Assembly (NCBI GenBank): GCA_002189035.1
Contig: NEEC01000010.1
Location: 930,001-994,000 of the forward strand
Length of the DNA stretch: 64,000 nucleotides
Reading direction: 5' to 3'
Source: Utricularia gibba
Lineage: Eukaryota > Streptophyta > Magnoliopsida > Lamiales > Lentibulariaceae
Shown: positions 11,160-22,720 of the stretch, in pieces
Layout of the letters: every line of letters starts with the position of its first letter
How positions within the stretch are numbered: position 1 is the stretch's first letter
The notes under the pieces: generated by a model
Told to the model about the DNA's origin: nothing
The model's database searches: none
What the model saw: the letters and a program-made list of their open reading frames with translations, nothing else
Translations under genes and position numbers: made by a program

Positions 11160-12240
11160 ATGGGTGTCTGAAAAAATATTCCCGTTATCTATAAAATAGA
11201 TGATATTTTGTTTTTAATTTGAAAAATGCACAGTATTTATAAAAGATTAGATAAAAGGTTGTTATTAAAATGTAAAATAAATATAAAAAATAATTTTATT
11301 GATTTTATATAATTCGTAATGTTGTTCTATTTATTTCTAAAAATGTAATTTTATTGTATATATTTTCAATTACTGATAATTTTATCATTTTAATAAATTA
11401 TCTCATCTATTTAAGTCACTAATTATGCTGATATTAATTATAGTTTTTTAAGGTATTTTACAAAATACTCTAAATTAAGGTATTTTATAAATTAACATAG
11501 TATATTATATAATAAATTCAGTGAAATGTAACAATATTAAATATTCAATAAATCTATATGAATTATTTATAAATGATTATGAATAATTATTGAGTATATA
11601 CTATAAATTATAAAATTAGAGTGAGATTATTGAATATAAAATGTATAACCTCAATAGAAAATTACTAAATTACTCAAATTTATTTAATAATTTCGATAGT
11701 TCAATCAAATAAATATTTTAATATTTCAATATTTACATATTTTTCTCAATAACTAGTTATGCGTTGGCAAGGTTACTAATTTATCCATATTGGTAACACA
11801 ATACATATGATAAATTAGTAACACAATACATATTTAAACATAAGTATATATTTAAAATTCTCATGTGAATACTGCTGTGGCAGCATCATATTTAAAATAT
11901 ATAATTAAAATGTATTTTTTTTATGTATATATTAATCTCAATGGCTAGTACATGCATTTGTGACCGTGCACATTGTGAAGTTGCACATGGTTTTGAAAGT
12001 AATCGTTGCTATTAATTTAATAAAAAAATTTATCTATATATATGATAAATTTGCACATGGCTAGTACTTTCTTTTATTGTCTCATCACTCATTACCATAA
12101 ATAATTCTATTTGAACTTCTACATACAACTCGTGATTGGAGATACTCTCAAGTCTCAAGTTTCAAATTTCTACTTGGACGACATTGGTGAGGCCTGCAGG
12201 GTAACAAGTTTTTTTTATTTTTTACAAAATAAAGGGGTCT
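11160..12240. other. AT-rich interior of the hAT element, no gene
   Basis: Very AT-rich, without coding signal. About 11580-11775 matches the reverse complement of 58550-58740 in the deletion derivative, so it belongs to the element. Confidence 0.6.
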
Positions 12241-12289
12241 GGTTTACAAAATTCTTCTCAAGCTTCTCAAGCTGATTCTAATATACCTT

Positions 12290-14270
12290 GCATTTTTGAA
12301 AATGATAGAGAATTTTCTTTTGGGGAAGACCTTCACTTTTCACAAGAGCTTGAATGTGGTCCGTTACCTGAACATGAAGATTTTTCTAGTCCTCAAGAAG
12401 TGGGTTCTTCTACCTCATCGAGTCTCCTTGTCGTAAAAGATTAAAAAATACTAGTGATGATTCTTTGGATGTTGGAGAGCATTTTGTTGTTTCTAATCCT
12501 GAAAAAATTTCTTGTAAGCATTTTGGTAAAGAGTATACTTTCAAAAAGGGTTGGGGACCGGTACATATAAGAGGCATGTTAGGGAGAAGCATAATGATAA
12601 ATTACCTCAGTTTCATCAAACTAGATTATGTTTAGAGGGTGATAATAGTGTGGGATTATATAATTTTGTTTGTACTTATAAACTTTTTCAAGTAAGTGTG
12701 GTGCGTTATTTGATACTTAATGAACTTTTTTTTTCATTAGTTGAAAAACCTTCTTTTAATGATATGTTGAAACAAGCTCAACCGGGATACAAAAATTTTA
12801 CTAGGAAAACCGCGCATCATATGGCATTTGAGGTTTTAAAAACATGTGTGACTCTTTAATTTCTATTTTTAAATCTCTACAATGTAATTTTTTTTGACTT
12901 GTGATGGTTGGAAAGATTGTATCAATGAGAGTTATATTGTTATTACATGTTCTTGGGTAGATCTTGGTGTATGCAAAAACGAATTTTAGCTTTTCAAGAA
13001 TGGCCATCACCACATAATGGTTTTTATATTGCTAAAATCATTGAAAAGATCACAGCATTTTATGGAATATCTGATAGGATTTTTTCTATTTCTTTGGATA
13101 ATGCGTCTGCAAATATAAATGCTATTGACATTTTCAAAAGTAGCATGAATCCTATGTTGAAGAGCATTTTTTTCCACACTAAGTGCACTTGTCATATCTT
13201 AAATTTGTGTATTCAAAATGGGTTGAAAGAATGTGAAATTTTTTTAACTCCTATTCGTGATTTAGTTAGTATGGTTAGAACTACACCTAATAAAAGAGAT
13301 GATTTTAAGAGGATTTATCAAGAAAGAAATATCTCTTATAAAAAATTTAAGAGATATTTTGTGAAAATGTTCTTATTGAATTTTGTGAATCTTTTACGAG
13401 TCAATTTCTTGACTCATTTTATTTTTGAAACAATAAGAGGTTTAGTAAATTTATTAGAAATATTTTATTCTTGTACTAAGATTTTGAGTGGTATTTATTA
13501 TCCAACTTCTCAACTTGCGCTTTCATGTATTTGTAAAATTTCGTTTGCTTTTTATGATTATCAAACTGATTGTGATTTTTTGGGAGATGTAGTGCGAAAT
13601 ATGAAAAATAAGTTTTTGAAATATTTTGATAAAATCCCACATTTGTTTCTTATTGCACCTATTTTGAATCCTCGGGTTAAGTCTAGAGGTGTGAAAACAT
13701 TACTTGAATACATTTCAGAGTCATTTAGTGTAGATGATGTTGATTTTTCCATTAAAAATTGTGAAAAAAATAGATGTTTTACATGCCATGTATTCCTTTT
13801 ATGCTTCTAAATATAGTGATCTTAGTGTTCATATTCCTAAAACATGTAATAATTCGATGTTTGGCAGTGACAATCCGATGGACATTATTCGTAGAAAACA
13901 TAGCTCATTTGTGTCATCCTCTTCATCGTCTTCATTAAATTATGTTGATCAAATTACACTTTACAATAATACTCCTATTGTTGAGGAAGTTGATGATGAC
14001 AACTTTGATAAATTGGGTTGGTGGAAGAAAAATTCTACTACTTGCCCTATCTTGGCTAGAATGGCCAAAGATCTTCTAATACTTTCAGCATCTACAATGG
14101 CATCTGAAAGTGTGTTTAGAGTAGGGGGACGAGTTCTTAATCACAAGCGGTCCAAGTTGAACGTAGAGACCCTGGAGGCATGCATTTGTCTAAAGAATTG
14201 GCTAGAGGCATTGAAAAGAAATCAATTATTATACTCAAGTTCAAGTGAAGATGAAGTTAAAGACTCCTAA
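12290..14270 (+). pseudogene. hAT transposase, degraded
   Basis: Frame-shifted pieces follow hAT order. An acidic N-terminal region is followed by a BED-type zinc finger near 12507-12600 (CKHFGKEYTFKKGWG, then GTYKRHVREKH; the second expected Cys reads Phe). 'SFNDMLKQAQPGYK' follows, then 'CDGWKD' near 12905. The central catalytic block is at 12947-13810 ('ISLDNASANI', 'CTCHILNLCIQNGL', 'NPRVKSRGV'). The hATC dimerisation region is at 13734-14270 ('WWKKNSTTCPILARMAKDLL', 'ASTMASESVFRVGGRVL'). At least four frame breaks and several stops are present. The apparent catalytic acids are the D of CDGW, the D of SLDN and the E of ASESVF. It cannot encode a working protein. Confidence 0.9.
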
Positions 14271-14344
14271 TTTGAAAACATTATGTGCTCCATGAAGTAC
14301 TATTACAAGTAATAGTACGTTGTATTCATGCCTTTCATTAAAAT

Positions 14345-14930
14345 TATAAGATCCAGTCACTTACCGAAACCTTTGGATACATCCTTACCAGGCACCCAGA
14401 TGAGCAAATGTGGGTGCCTGGAATATGGTTGCACACATAAGGATAAAATGTAATATTTTTATTAAAATAAATAATGTACTCGATCCTTATTGTTCCTAAA
14501 GATAGAGTGTATTTTTTTATTATACAATGATGCATTCCATCCTTAGAAAATATAAGGAAAGAGTGCAATATTTTTATTAAAATAAATAATCCACTCGATC
14601 CTTATCATTTCTAAAGATAGAGTGTATTTTTTATTATATAATAATGCATTCGATCCTTAGAAAACACAAGGATAAAGTGCAATATTTTTATTAAAATAAA
14701 TAATGCACTCGATCCTTATCTAAAGATAGAGTGCTTGGAATATGATTGCACACTCGCAGACACCCTTCTGAGGCACTCACATGAGGGAAGTGGTGTCTGG
14801 AAAAAACTATCTCAAACACCCCTTCCCAAACACTCATAGGAGCAAATATGGGTGCCTGGAAATGGTCTCACCCACTCTTCCTAGATGCCCACATTAGTGA
14901 CTCTGAGTGCCTTAAAATTGGAGTAATTAA
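14345..14930. repeat. Palindromic repeat cluster inside the hAT element
   Basis: It holds three near-tandem units built on 'gcactcgatccttat' facing 'ctaaagatagagtg', plus several 'aggcaccca..tgggtgcctgg' inverted pairs. The same cluster lies inverted at 57780-58480 in the deletion derivative. Confidence 0.7.
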
Positions 14931-15345
14931 ACAGCACTTCCAAAAGAATTACACAGTGGGTTCACATCGATTCAACCGAGCGATACTTCTCACCTGAAAA
15001 CAACAAAAGTAATTACCGACAACCTACAAACCTAGAGACACATTGCACGTAATCATTACCTCATGATTTGGGTAAATAAACCAACTCTCCACGCACCCAT
15101 ACACACGTTACACATCACCACCCCAATCCCCACTTTACCCACTCCCCATGTTGTCAATTAAGACAACCCTAATCCCCACCCATCCGGTAAGAAAATTTTT
15201 TTACCTACTTGGAGTGTTGTTTAAATTAAACAAGGTAAGTGATTTATTTTCCACCATGGGTTGCTGATCTGTGTTCCAAATTTGAAATATCTTGTCCAAT
15301 TATTGTAGTTTGATTTTTTATACAATACCTATGGGTGTTTTATAG

Positions 15346-17605
15346 ATGTACATTTCTGAAAAATTGAGAACTAGATTCTTGATACTGGTGAATATGAGAT
15401 TTGGGACAAAGAACCGGATGAGTTGATTGAGAGTGAAATTCCAAACCGTGTTTGTCCACTGGGATTTGCCTTAAGCACGGAGCATTTTCGTTGTGGTTGC
15501 GCTTACCATTATTGCCCTTTTTAGAAGAAATATTAAAATGTTTAGAGATTACTTTATCTCATTTGACTCCAAGATCTATCTCATATGTGTTGGCTTTTGT
15601 GAGTATTTGTGAGGAGTTATCTCTTGAGGTGGAACTTCGTTATTTTTTTGCTGTGAGTATATACTCTAGGATTCTAAACAAGAACCACTACACCCAAAAG
15701 GGAAAAAAAGGGTTGGTGCTAGTGAAGGATGTGAGAAGAGAATTTGAGAAATGGTGGACAAGTTTTGTTTTGATATGTCCTCCAATGGAAACTAAATTTC
15801 CTCAAATTCATCCTAATTCGAGTGAAGTAGGTAAGACAAAAGGTAAATCTTTCATTGTATTGTTAGAAAAAATATGAATAAAAATATTTCATATTTTTAT
15901 TTCATATTTGTATTGAATGTTTTTATTAAATGTATTATGATTGAGAATTTTTTTTAATCTACTTTGATTAAATCTATTGTTATTGAATAGTTTTCTTAAA
16001 TGTTTTTAGTGAAGTTAATCTTATTAAATCTAGTTTTTATTGAATATTTTTCGGAATCTACTTTTATTCAATCTAATCTAATTAAATTTGTTTGTTGATT
16101 TTTGTAATCTCTTATTATTCAATATTTTTGAAAGAGATTTTTTTTGAATGTATTTTTATTCAATCTATTCGTATTGAATACTTTTTTTATCTATTTTTAT
16201 TCAATCTATTATTATTGAATATTTTTATTGAATATTTTTAATTTATTCTTATTGAGTATATATTTATAGAGTTTAGTGTTATCGAATATTTTTATTCACT
16301 ACCCTTTTCGAATATGTGTATTCAATTTATTGATGTCGAGTTTAAACTTATCGAAATTACACATATTTAATATTTTTATTGAATATTTTTGTTGAATCTA
16401 TTGTTAATAAATCTACTTTTTTTGTATAATTTGATACATTGCACAAGAGGATGTACAAGATCTTATCCTCCTCTCGTCAAGTATGCAAAGAAGTTTTATT
16501 GACATTTTACCACCATTTGTGGATGCACTGGGGACAAAAAGAATAAAGACTTGTTTAGGAATGAGAGGACACATGAGAGTAATGATGTTGAAGAGGATGA
16601 GCTCACACATGGTCTCAATGATGTGGATGAAATGTTTGAATTTATAACAAAAGAGAATGAAGAGCTTCACTACAAGTTGGATTGGTATGAGAGCCGTTGG
16701 GCATATACTAGACCCTCTTTGAGTTCCTCTGAGCCTCAACGAAAGCTAATAATCTTGGATGTCAATGATGTGCTCCTAGACATTGTGTATAGGACTGGAC
16801 CGTCAAGGTCACGAATCCCTCCAGATAAAATTATATATGGCCGATCAGGTACTAAGACAACACTTATTTTTGTGTGTTATATGCATTCAAGATTTGTGAG
16901 ATATCATAGGTAAGTTTTGGTGTAATTTATGCAGTCTTTCTACGTCCATATGCCCGTAACTTTATTAAGTGGTGTTTGGATAATTTTGATGTAGCCTTAT
17001 GGTCTTTCTGTGGCGGGTACATGTGTTGCATTTTTTTTTTGTTGGTATTTAGAATGATGCCAATTCTTGCAATTGATTTGTTTTGTAGGGAGCAGCTACA
17101 AGCAATCACTAAATGGGTCTTTTCACCTTCATTATTTGATAAACTCATTTTTGTGTGGGATCAAACGATGACTATGGACACAGGTGCACGTGTTCACAAC
17201 AATCCTAGCAACACGGTCTACATGAAAGAGTTGAGTCGTGTATGGGCTTTCAACAATGGATTAAACACAAAATATGACCTTCACAATACCTTATCGATTG
17301 ATGATTCGCCCCACAAGTAAATGAAAAATCCGGTAAGTCATTTTTGCTATTCTACTCTAGCATACACTTAGTTATACATCAAAACTAACTCTTAATTTTT
17401 CAAGAAAATAATTGCAAGTCTCTATTCGCATACTAATAGGGATGATGCATCACTAAATGTTGATGGTGAGATGCGAACTTTCCTTGAAGGGTTACAGTAT
17501 GCTCATGATGTTCCAAGTTATGTTAATGAGAACCGAATAGGACAGGCTCCCATACATGAGGGACATGCCTTATGGGAGTATTATGCATGCCTACAAGATT
17601 GCTAG
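15346..17605 (+). pseudogene. Cargo gene copy (a): Transposase_28-like + FCP1/NIF-type HAD phosphatase
   Basis: Exons inferred from GT/AG sites and paralogues: 15346-15842, ~16448-16848, 16935-17016, 17089-17332 and 17405-17605. Exon 1 resembles the Transposase_28 type (LRLPLLPFLEEIL, LTPRSISYVLAFVSICEEL, FEKWWTSFVLICPP). Exon 2 has a charged linker and the HAD motif I region, KLIILDVNDVLLDIVY. Later exons give RPYARNFIKWCLDNFDVALW, KLIFVWDQ, LSIDDSPHK and the C-terminal LEGLQYAHDVPSYV..GQAPI block. FCP1/NIF proteins are Asp-dependent protein phosphatases, but here motif I reads DxN, not DxD. Damage: a 1-base loss near 15384 (seen against 57093-57314) and TAA at 17318-17320. The gene lies inside the hAT, downstream of its transposase. 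Confidence 0.8.
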
Positions 17606-17934
17606 AGTGAGCCTCTAATATTAATTCTTTTGAACACCTATGTTGTAGTTGGAATATTTTTGTTGATGACTTTTTTTTTCTAATCGATAATTATGTTTTT
17701 GTTAGTGTTAAATTCATTAAATTCCCATATGCATCGTGTGAAATATGCTCTAGTGAATAGTGATCCTTTAAATCCATTTTGGAGGCACGTATAATGATTT
17801 CTAACGGTGCCTCTAATGCCTCGGCAACGTGTACCTCAGATTAGGGTTGTTGTTAGAGGTCATCCAGTCACTCTGATTCATTATCGAGGGTACCTGAGAT
17901 CTTCTCTGGAGATTGGACACCCTTAATTAGACCT

Positions 17935-18120
17935 GGGCACGGGTCGTGACTCATCGGGTAATGAATCAGACTCGTCGAGTCTCTTTTCTATTACGGGTTC
18001 ACAAGTCGACGAGTATACGAGTTTTGAACCCCAACTCGTATCATACCCGAGTTGACTCATTACCCATCGATTCGTCGAGTTGACTCGAGTATAAACTCAT
18101 CAACTCGTATTTTTTTCTTA
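17935..18120. repeat. Second hAT-like terminus with GACTCG/CGAGTC subterminal repeats
   Basis: It begins 'tagacctgggcacgggtcg' and continues with many direct and inverted copies of 'ctcgtcgagt', 'gggtcgtgactc' and 'gagttgactc'. This layout is typical of a hAT end, but the motif differs from the 10741 family. It marks where similarity to the deletion derivative stops. Confidence 0.55.
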
Positions 18121-18376
18121 TTTTTTTTAAATATTTTTCTATTTTTAAATTAATTATTTTTTGTGTGATTATGTTTTTATTTATATATATATTACTTGTT
18201 GTATGAATAAATACACAATCGTGTAACAGACTGTAACTCAAGGAAGTATGCTAGAGCAGCGCTTCTTGAGATGTAGATGTTTTAAAGTACCTCAGTCATC
18301 CAACTCTCTAAAGCATGCCTACGTTGAGATGGATTAATATAAGTTAGAACAAAAATGCCACAAAACCAACTAATAC

Positions 18377-18758
18377 TTATTGCCAAAGCAAAATTTCATG
18401 AAACGCATCCTCAATGTAGTGAACTTTTTTTAGATATCCATTTTTCATGCTCACACGATCGTTTGGAGGAGCAGGAGGCAAACTTGTATGGCTAAAGGAT
18501 TCTTGAGCTGCCAATATCAAGTAAACACGCCATAGTCCAAGAGATTTGCACATATTTTTATAGAAATTAAGGCAAGACAAGATATTGAGCAACTTGGGAA
18601 AAAAACTAAGAATGTAATAAGAAGGATATCATAGACAAGGCTGAACAAAACAGCCGGGCAGCAAGCTGTAATAGTGTGCATTCTTTGTGATCAAGACAAG
18701 ATTCAATGAGATAACTGAGTTGACAGATGCAGTAGAGATCACTGACCTCAGATGAAAG
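18377..18758 (-). pseudogene. Unidentified host-gene fragment
   Basis: On the minus strand an acceptor-like 'ttcttacag' at ~18767-18759 opens a coding-looking stretch (SSEVSDLYCICQLSYLIE, ESCLDHKECTLLQLAARLFC). After a frame change near 18600, a second stretch follows (FPKLLNILSCLNFYKN, LPPAPPNDRVSMKNGY, KVHYIEDAFHEILLW) and stops at 18377. Both parts look like conserved protein rather than chance frames. I do not recognise the gene. Its place between a hAT-like terminus and a gypsy LTR suggests a captured or stranded fragment. Confidence 0.4.
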
Positions 18759-18782
18759 CTGTAAGAAATGACTTAATCTTTG

Positions 18783-19795
18783 ATGGTGAATCTGCAAGTG
18801 AACAGAAACCGTCGAAGTAATAAAATAAGATCGTATCCACAGGGAATTGTTATTGGAATTTTCTTTTCAAACAAAGACTGAAAAAAGAACGAAAACAAAA
18901 GAAAGATTTGGTTTTAAAAACAATAAGAAAATTGGCCTTGGATCCAGGATTCACCTTGCTTAAAACTCGCCCAAACTTGTGTGTGTAAACCTTGAAAACT
19001 GATCTGCTGGCGTAAGCTCTGGAGGTGTTACTCTAAAGTAGTGCTACTCGGTGACCGTTATAGCACCGTCCCTTGTTTTGTGGGATTATAGAATCAACCA
19101 CTTCACCAGGGCCATTTCACCTCTTGTGATAACCCGTGTTTTCCCCACACCCAAATCTAACCCCTACACCTCACACCTCGCAGACAGATCAGATAGAATG
19201 TGCCTTACCAACGATGTCCGATTGAGCCCTTATCCTTAGGTGATTGAGGCCAACCTTTGATTCTCTCATACTCCCTTCGGGTTATGTGATACTAAAGAGC
19301 ATGTTGATAAAGAAAATGTTGCAAAAAACAGAATCAAACCTCAAATTAAATGTTGAAAAACATAGTAAAATAGTCTCACGCGCACGAGTTGTGCAAGCAA
19401 AGCTTCACCGCAGATCCTCAGCCGCAAACGCCTACAAGCGTAGACTTGACTCTAACATGAAAATAGACACGAAAATAGGAAAGATACAAAGGAAAAGTGG
19501 TCAAAGACGTTTTTAATGGTTGAGGGGGTGGGGTATTTATAGGAGAGTAGATCCAAGTCTTCGTATTGAGCTTATTCGATGGGCTTGGATAAGATCTTCT
19601 ATCCAAATCTTTTATCGAAATCTTTGAGATCATCTTCATATCTTTATCTTATTTATGAATCTTGAACCAAATCTTCATCATTTGACCGAGTCTTGGCTGA
19701 GATTCGTGGCTCATCAAATCCATAGATTGCAAGCCACCTTTGGAGAATCATTTCTCAATAACATCAAATCAAGTGTTTCCTACCCATAAAAGATA
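18783..19795 (-). repeat. 3' LTR of the compact gypsy element
   Basis: Read on the plus strand it begins 'tggtgaatctgcaagtg' and aligns with 20473-21545. A TATA-like 'ctataaatacccc' lies on the minus strand near 19533-19543. The inner border is approximate. Confidence 0.75.
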
Positions 19796-19921
19796 CAATT
19801 GAACAAACCAGAAAATCCAAGGAAAAAAGAACGTTTTTTTTGGCGAAAATACCCAACTACGAGGACGGGGGCTACAATCCCTTCTGAGAGGCATAGGTGT
19901 TTTCCCTCCTCCTTTACCGTC

Positions 19922-20440
19922 CTAGGTCTGATAATGCGCCTGCGGGCCCTTCTCAGAGAGGTTCCACACCTCGATTTGGTCCCAATCTTGCTGCTGTGCG
20001 TTCCCGTGCAGGACTTGATCAGATCCATCGCTACGCCTTCGATATGCCCCTGCACGATTAGCAGCAGATCTGCCTATACCTGTTCCTTCATTTATCAGCA
20101 AGGCTGATCCAGTTGCCCTTTTTGGCTGGTGTCTTGGCATCCGTGCTCATTCACTATCTGGTTCGGACATCACCAGATAGTCCTCCTCATGTCCAGAATG
20201 CCTTCTAGACATGGTTTCCCTGCGTTGCGCTTGTGCTCGACGGCTTTCCAACCTAATTCTCCGACAGGTCCGGTCAATTTCCAAGTCCAACGGGTGTAGC
20301 TTGGTTGAAGCCCTGTGCCTGCGCATCCAACACTGATTAAAAGCAACTGCTTGCACATGTGCACTAAACAGAATGTCTCGAAAATAACAGAAAAATAAGA
20401 AATGATCAGAAAAGAAATCAGAAAAGAATTTCCAAAGGAA
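19922..20440 (-). pseudogene. Truncated gag-like remnant
   Basis: On the minus strand, short Arg/Glu-rich frames (LHPLDLEIDRTCRRIRLE, then RHQPKRATGSALLINEGTG) start soon after the primer binding site, where Athila/Tat gag begins. They are broken by stops and end at the 3' LTR. Assignment rests mainly on position. Confidence 0.4.
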
Positions 20441-20445
20441 TACAA

Positions 20446-20464
20446 TTCCCCGGCAACGGCGCCA
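20446..20464 (-). other. Primer binding site, tRNA-Asp type
   Basis: The minus strand reads 'tggcgccgttgccggggaa' just inside the upper LTR. This is the complement of the 3' end of plant tRNA-Asp(GUC) and is the usual primer of Athila/Tat-type gypsy elements. Confidence 0.92.
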
Positions 20465-20472
20465 AAAACTTA

Positions 20473-21545
20473 ATGGTAATTCTGCAAGTGCACAGAAACC
20501 GTCAAAGTAATAAAATAAGATCGTATCCACAAGGAATTGTTATTGGAATTTTCTTTTCAAAATAAAGACTTAAAAAAATTGAAAAAAAAAGAAAGATTTG
20601 GTTTTTTGAAAACAATAAGAAAAGTAGCTTTGGATCTAAGATCCACCTTACTTGAAACTCGCCCTTGCATGTGTGCAAACCTTGAAGACTGACCTGCTTG
20701 CGCAAGCTTTAGGGGTGTTATGCTAAAATAGTGCTACTCAGTGACCGTTGTAACACCGTCCCTTGTTTTGTGGGATTATGGAATCAACCACGCCACCAAA
20801 TACATTTCACCTCTTGTGATAACCCATATTTTCCCCACACCCAAATCTAACCCCTATACCTTACACCTCGTAGACAGATTAGACAGAATATGTCTTACTA
20901 CTGATATCCGATTGAGCCCTTCTCCTTAGGTGCTTGAGGCCAACTTTTGATTCTCTCACACTCCCTCAGGGTTATATGGTACTAAAGATCACATTGGTAA
21001 AGAAAACGTTGCGTAAAACAGAATCAGACCTCAAATTAAATGCTGAAAAACAGTCACACGCGCAGAACTTGCGCAAGCAAGGCGTGACAGAAGATCCTCA
21101 GTCGCAAGCGTTCACATGCGCATGCTTGACTCTAAACAACAAAAGTTGATGAAAAACGAAGGGAAAGGAATCCAAAACATGCTAGACTCGACTCTAAACC
21201 CTAGATTGACTCTCTGGTCGTCCACCCTTCGACTCTTTAGGTCTTTGCGTTTAGATCTTTTTATAATGGTGGAGACTTGTCGCACTTTTTTGATGGGCTC
21301 ACATCAAATCATCTATCCGGCTCTTCTAAGATTTGATACATATCTTCTAGGTTAAGATACAAGTTTACTAAGATAAGATGCGAATCTTATCTTATCCGAG
21401 AATCTTTGACCGAAAAATCATCCGAATAGACCAAATCTTAGCTTCCATCGAAATAGCTCGAAATCCTCCAAATTATTCTGAAAAATCATGAAACACACTT
21501 TCCCCCAAACAGATCAAAGTGGTATGAAAGATATAAAATTCTTCT
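20473..21545 (-). repeat. 5' LTR of the compact gypsy element
   Basis: On the plus strand it begins 'tggtaattctgcaagtgcac' and is the direct copy of 18783-19795. The outer border near 21545 is approximate. Confidence 0.75.
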
Positions 21546-21689
21546 AAAAACATAAGGAAAGTGGGATAAAAAGAATGCAAAGCCCATCTAAATGAGTTTC
21601 AAAAACCACAAATATTAATCCACAAATTCTTCTACAATCCACGGTTACCCCTTATAGGATTAGCTACATGTCACTTCTGATGTGGTAAA

Positions 21690-21810
21690 ATGGTAAATCA
21701 CCGATCTACTCAACATTATTAATATTTTTCATACCAATTGTATTTGAAAAAAAAAAAATTATTCAAAGTATTGTATTCATTTTACATCAAGGAAAATATA
21801 AATCAAATAA
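21690..21810. repeat. Family Z fragment, inverted
   Basis: It matches the reverse complement of about 35080-35190 ('ctactcaacattatt', 'accaattgtattt', 'ttattcaaagtattgtatt'). It is a truncated end of the PIF-linked repeat. Confidence 0.6.
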
Positions 21811-22400
21811 AAAATAGTCATATCATATCTAAGATTTAACGAGATTTTTGTATAAATGTTTAGTACAAATAGTCATATCATATCTATTATTTTATGAAAA
21901 TCATACAAACGTTTTTTCACACATTTTTTTCATACAAAAGTTTCTAAAAAAAATATATTGTGAACAATATACATTAAAAAAATTTAAAATTTAAATATTT
22001 ATATAGAAGTTTTAATCTAATCAACACGTCAAACTCATATAATACAATTATAAGTATTCCTCTTTTTTTATGCCATGATAAATGATAATTTTCTATAAAT
22101 TACTTACACTTTGTACTACAAAGTAAATCAAATTGCGAAATGATTGTTTCAAAACTTTTAGAGGTTTCTATTTTACAAACTTCAGTTTTACAAACTAAAT
22201 GTATAAGAAGGTTTTTGGCTCCAAAATACACTTTATTTCTAAGTTTATGTTATTTTTGTAGTAGAAAAGACTAGTTTTTTTATTCAAGATATATCCTAAA
22301 TTGTTTGTTCCAACTATGAAACTTCTTCCTCAACCTGTGAGTATTTTCTACACCTTGCAAAATTTGGATCGTAGACCCATTGTTGGGTCTCAAATTCAAA
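21811..22400. other. AT-rich spacer, nothing recognised
   Basis: No gene or clear repeat. Short 'caaacgtttt'-like motifs recur here and at 22970-23090. Confidence 0.5.
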
Positions 22401-22720
22401 GATCGAATGCATTTTTTTATGCATAGCGTATGTGCATAGCACACGGTTATGGGTTACCCATAACCGACGTCCGTGTGCATTTGATCCTTATGTGTTTTCA
22501 GGATCGAATGCACTGTTTTTTCAGCACACGGACGTGGGTTTAGGGTTTAGGGTTTAGGATCCTAAACCCACGTCTGTGTGCTTTCGATCCTTATGTGTTT
22601 TAAGGATCGAATGCACTGATTTTTCAGCACACAGAGTGTGCGCCGCACACGGGCGTGGGTTACCCATAACCGATGTCCGTGTGCATTCGATCCTTATGTG
22701 TTTTAAGAATCCAATGCATT
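22400..22720. repeat. Cluster of palindromic ~104 bp units
   Basis: Units start near 22472, 22577 and 22680. Each has 'cgatccttatgtgtttt' facing 'aggatcgaatgcact', then 'cagcacacgg'. Between them are perfect short palindromes such as 'gttatgggttacccataac'. The middle unit holds a telomere-type repeat. Confidence 0.7.
22536..22558 (+). repeat. Interstitial telomere-type repeat, three TTTAGGG units
   Basis: It reads as three consecutive TTTAGGG units within a hairpin: 'acgtgggtttagg' at 22532-22544 pairs perfectly with 'cctaaacccacgt' at 22561-22573. Confidence 0.85.

Larger units (their letters stand above)
10741..17934 (+). mobile_element. hAT-family DNA transposon with cargo gene (right end lost)
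   Basis: The left terminus is 'tagaggtggattcggttc' at 10741, followed by a GGTTCGG/CCGAACC-rich subterminal zone (to ~10910) and an A/T tract. A transposase relic (12290-14270), a palindromic repeat zone (14345-14930) and a phosphatase-type cargo gene (15346-17605) follow. The same order occurs inverted at 55931-59289, a shorter copy with both termini and an 8 bp target duplication. Alignment with that copy runs through 17930 here and then breaks at 'tagacctgggcacgggtcg', which looks like the end of another hAT-type element. The right terminus is therefore missing. Confidence 0.82.
18783..21545 (-). mobile_element. Compact non-autonomous Ty3/gypsy (Athila/Tat-like) element
   Basis: Two direct LTR copies of about 1 kb (18783-~19795 and 20473-~21545) flank only ~675 bp of interior. 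On the minus strand, the upper LTR is followed directly by a primer binding site identical to the 3' end of plant tRNA-Asp (20446-20464). The interior has a short gag-like frame and no protease, RT or integrase. This matches the short gag-only or terminal-repeat derivatives known in plants. The LTRs are clearly diverged, with many substitutions and indels, so the copy is old. Confidence 0.85.

Noticed and set aside
20446-20464. A tRNA gene, because the sequence equals a tRNA-Asp 3' end
   Set aside because: Only the 3' end is present, on the strand and at the position expected of an LTR primer binding site; no cloverleaf surrounds it.
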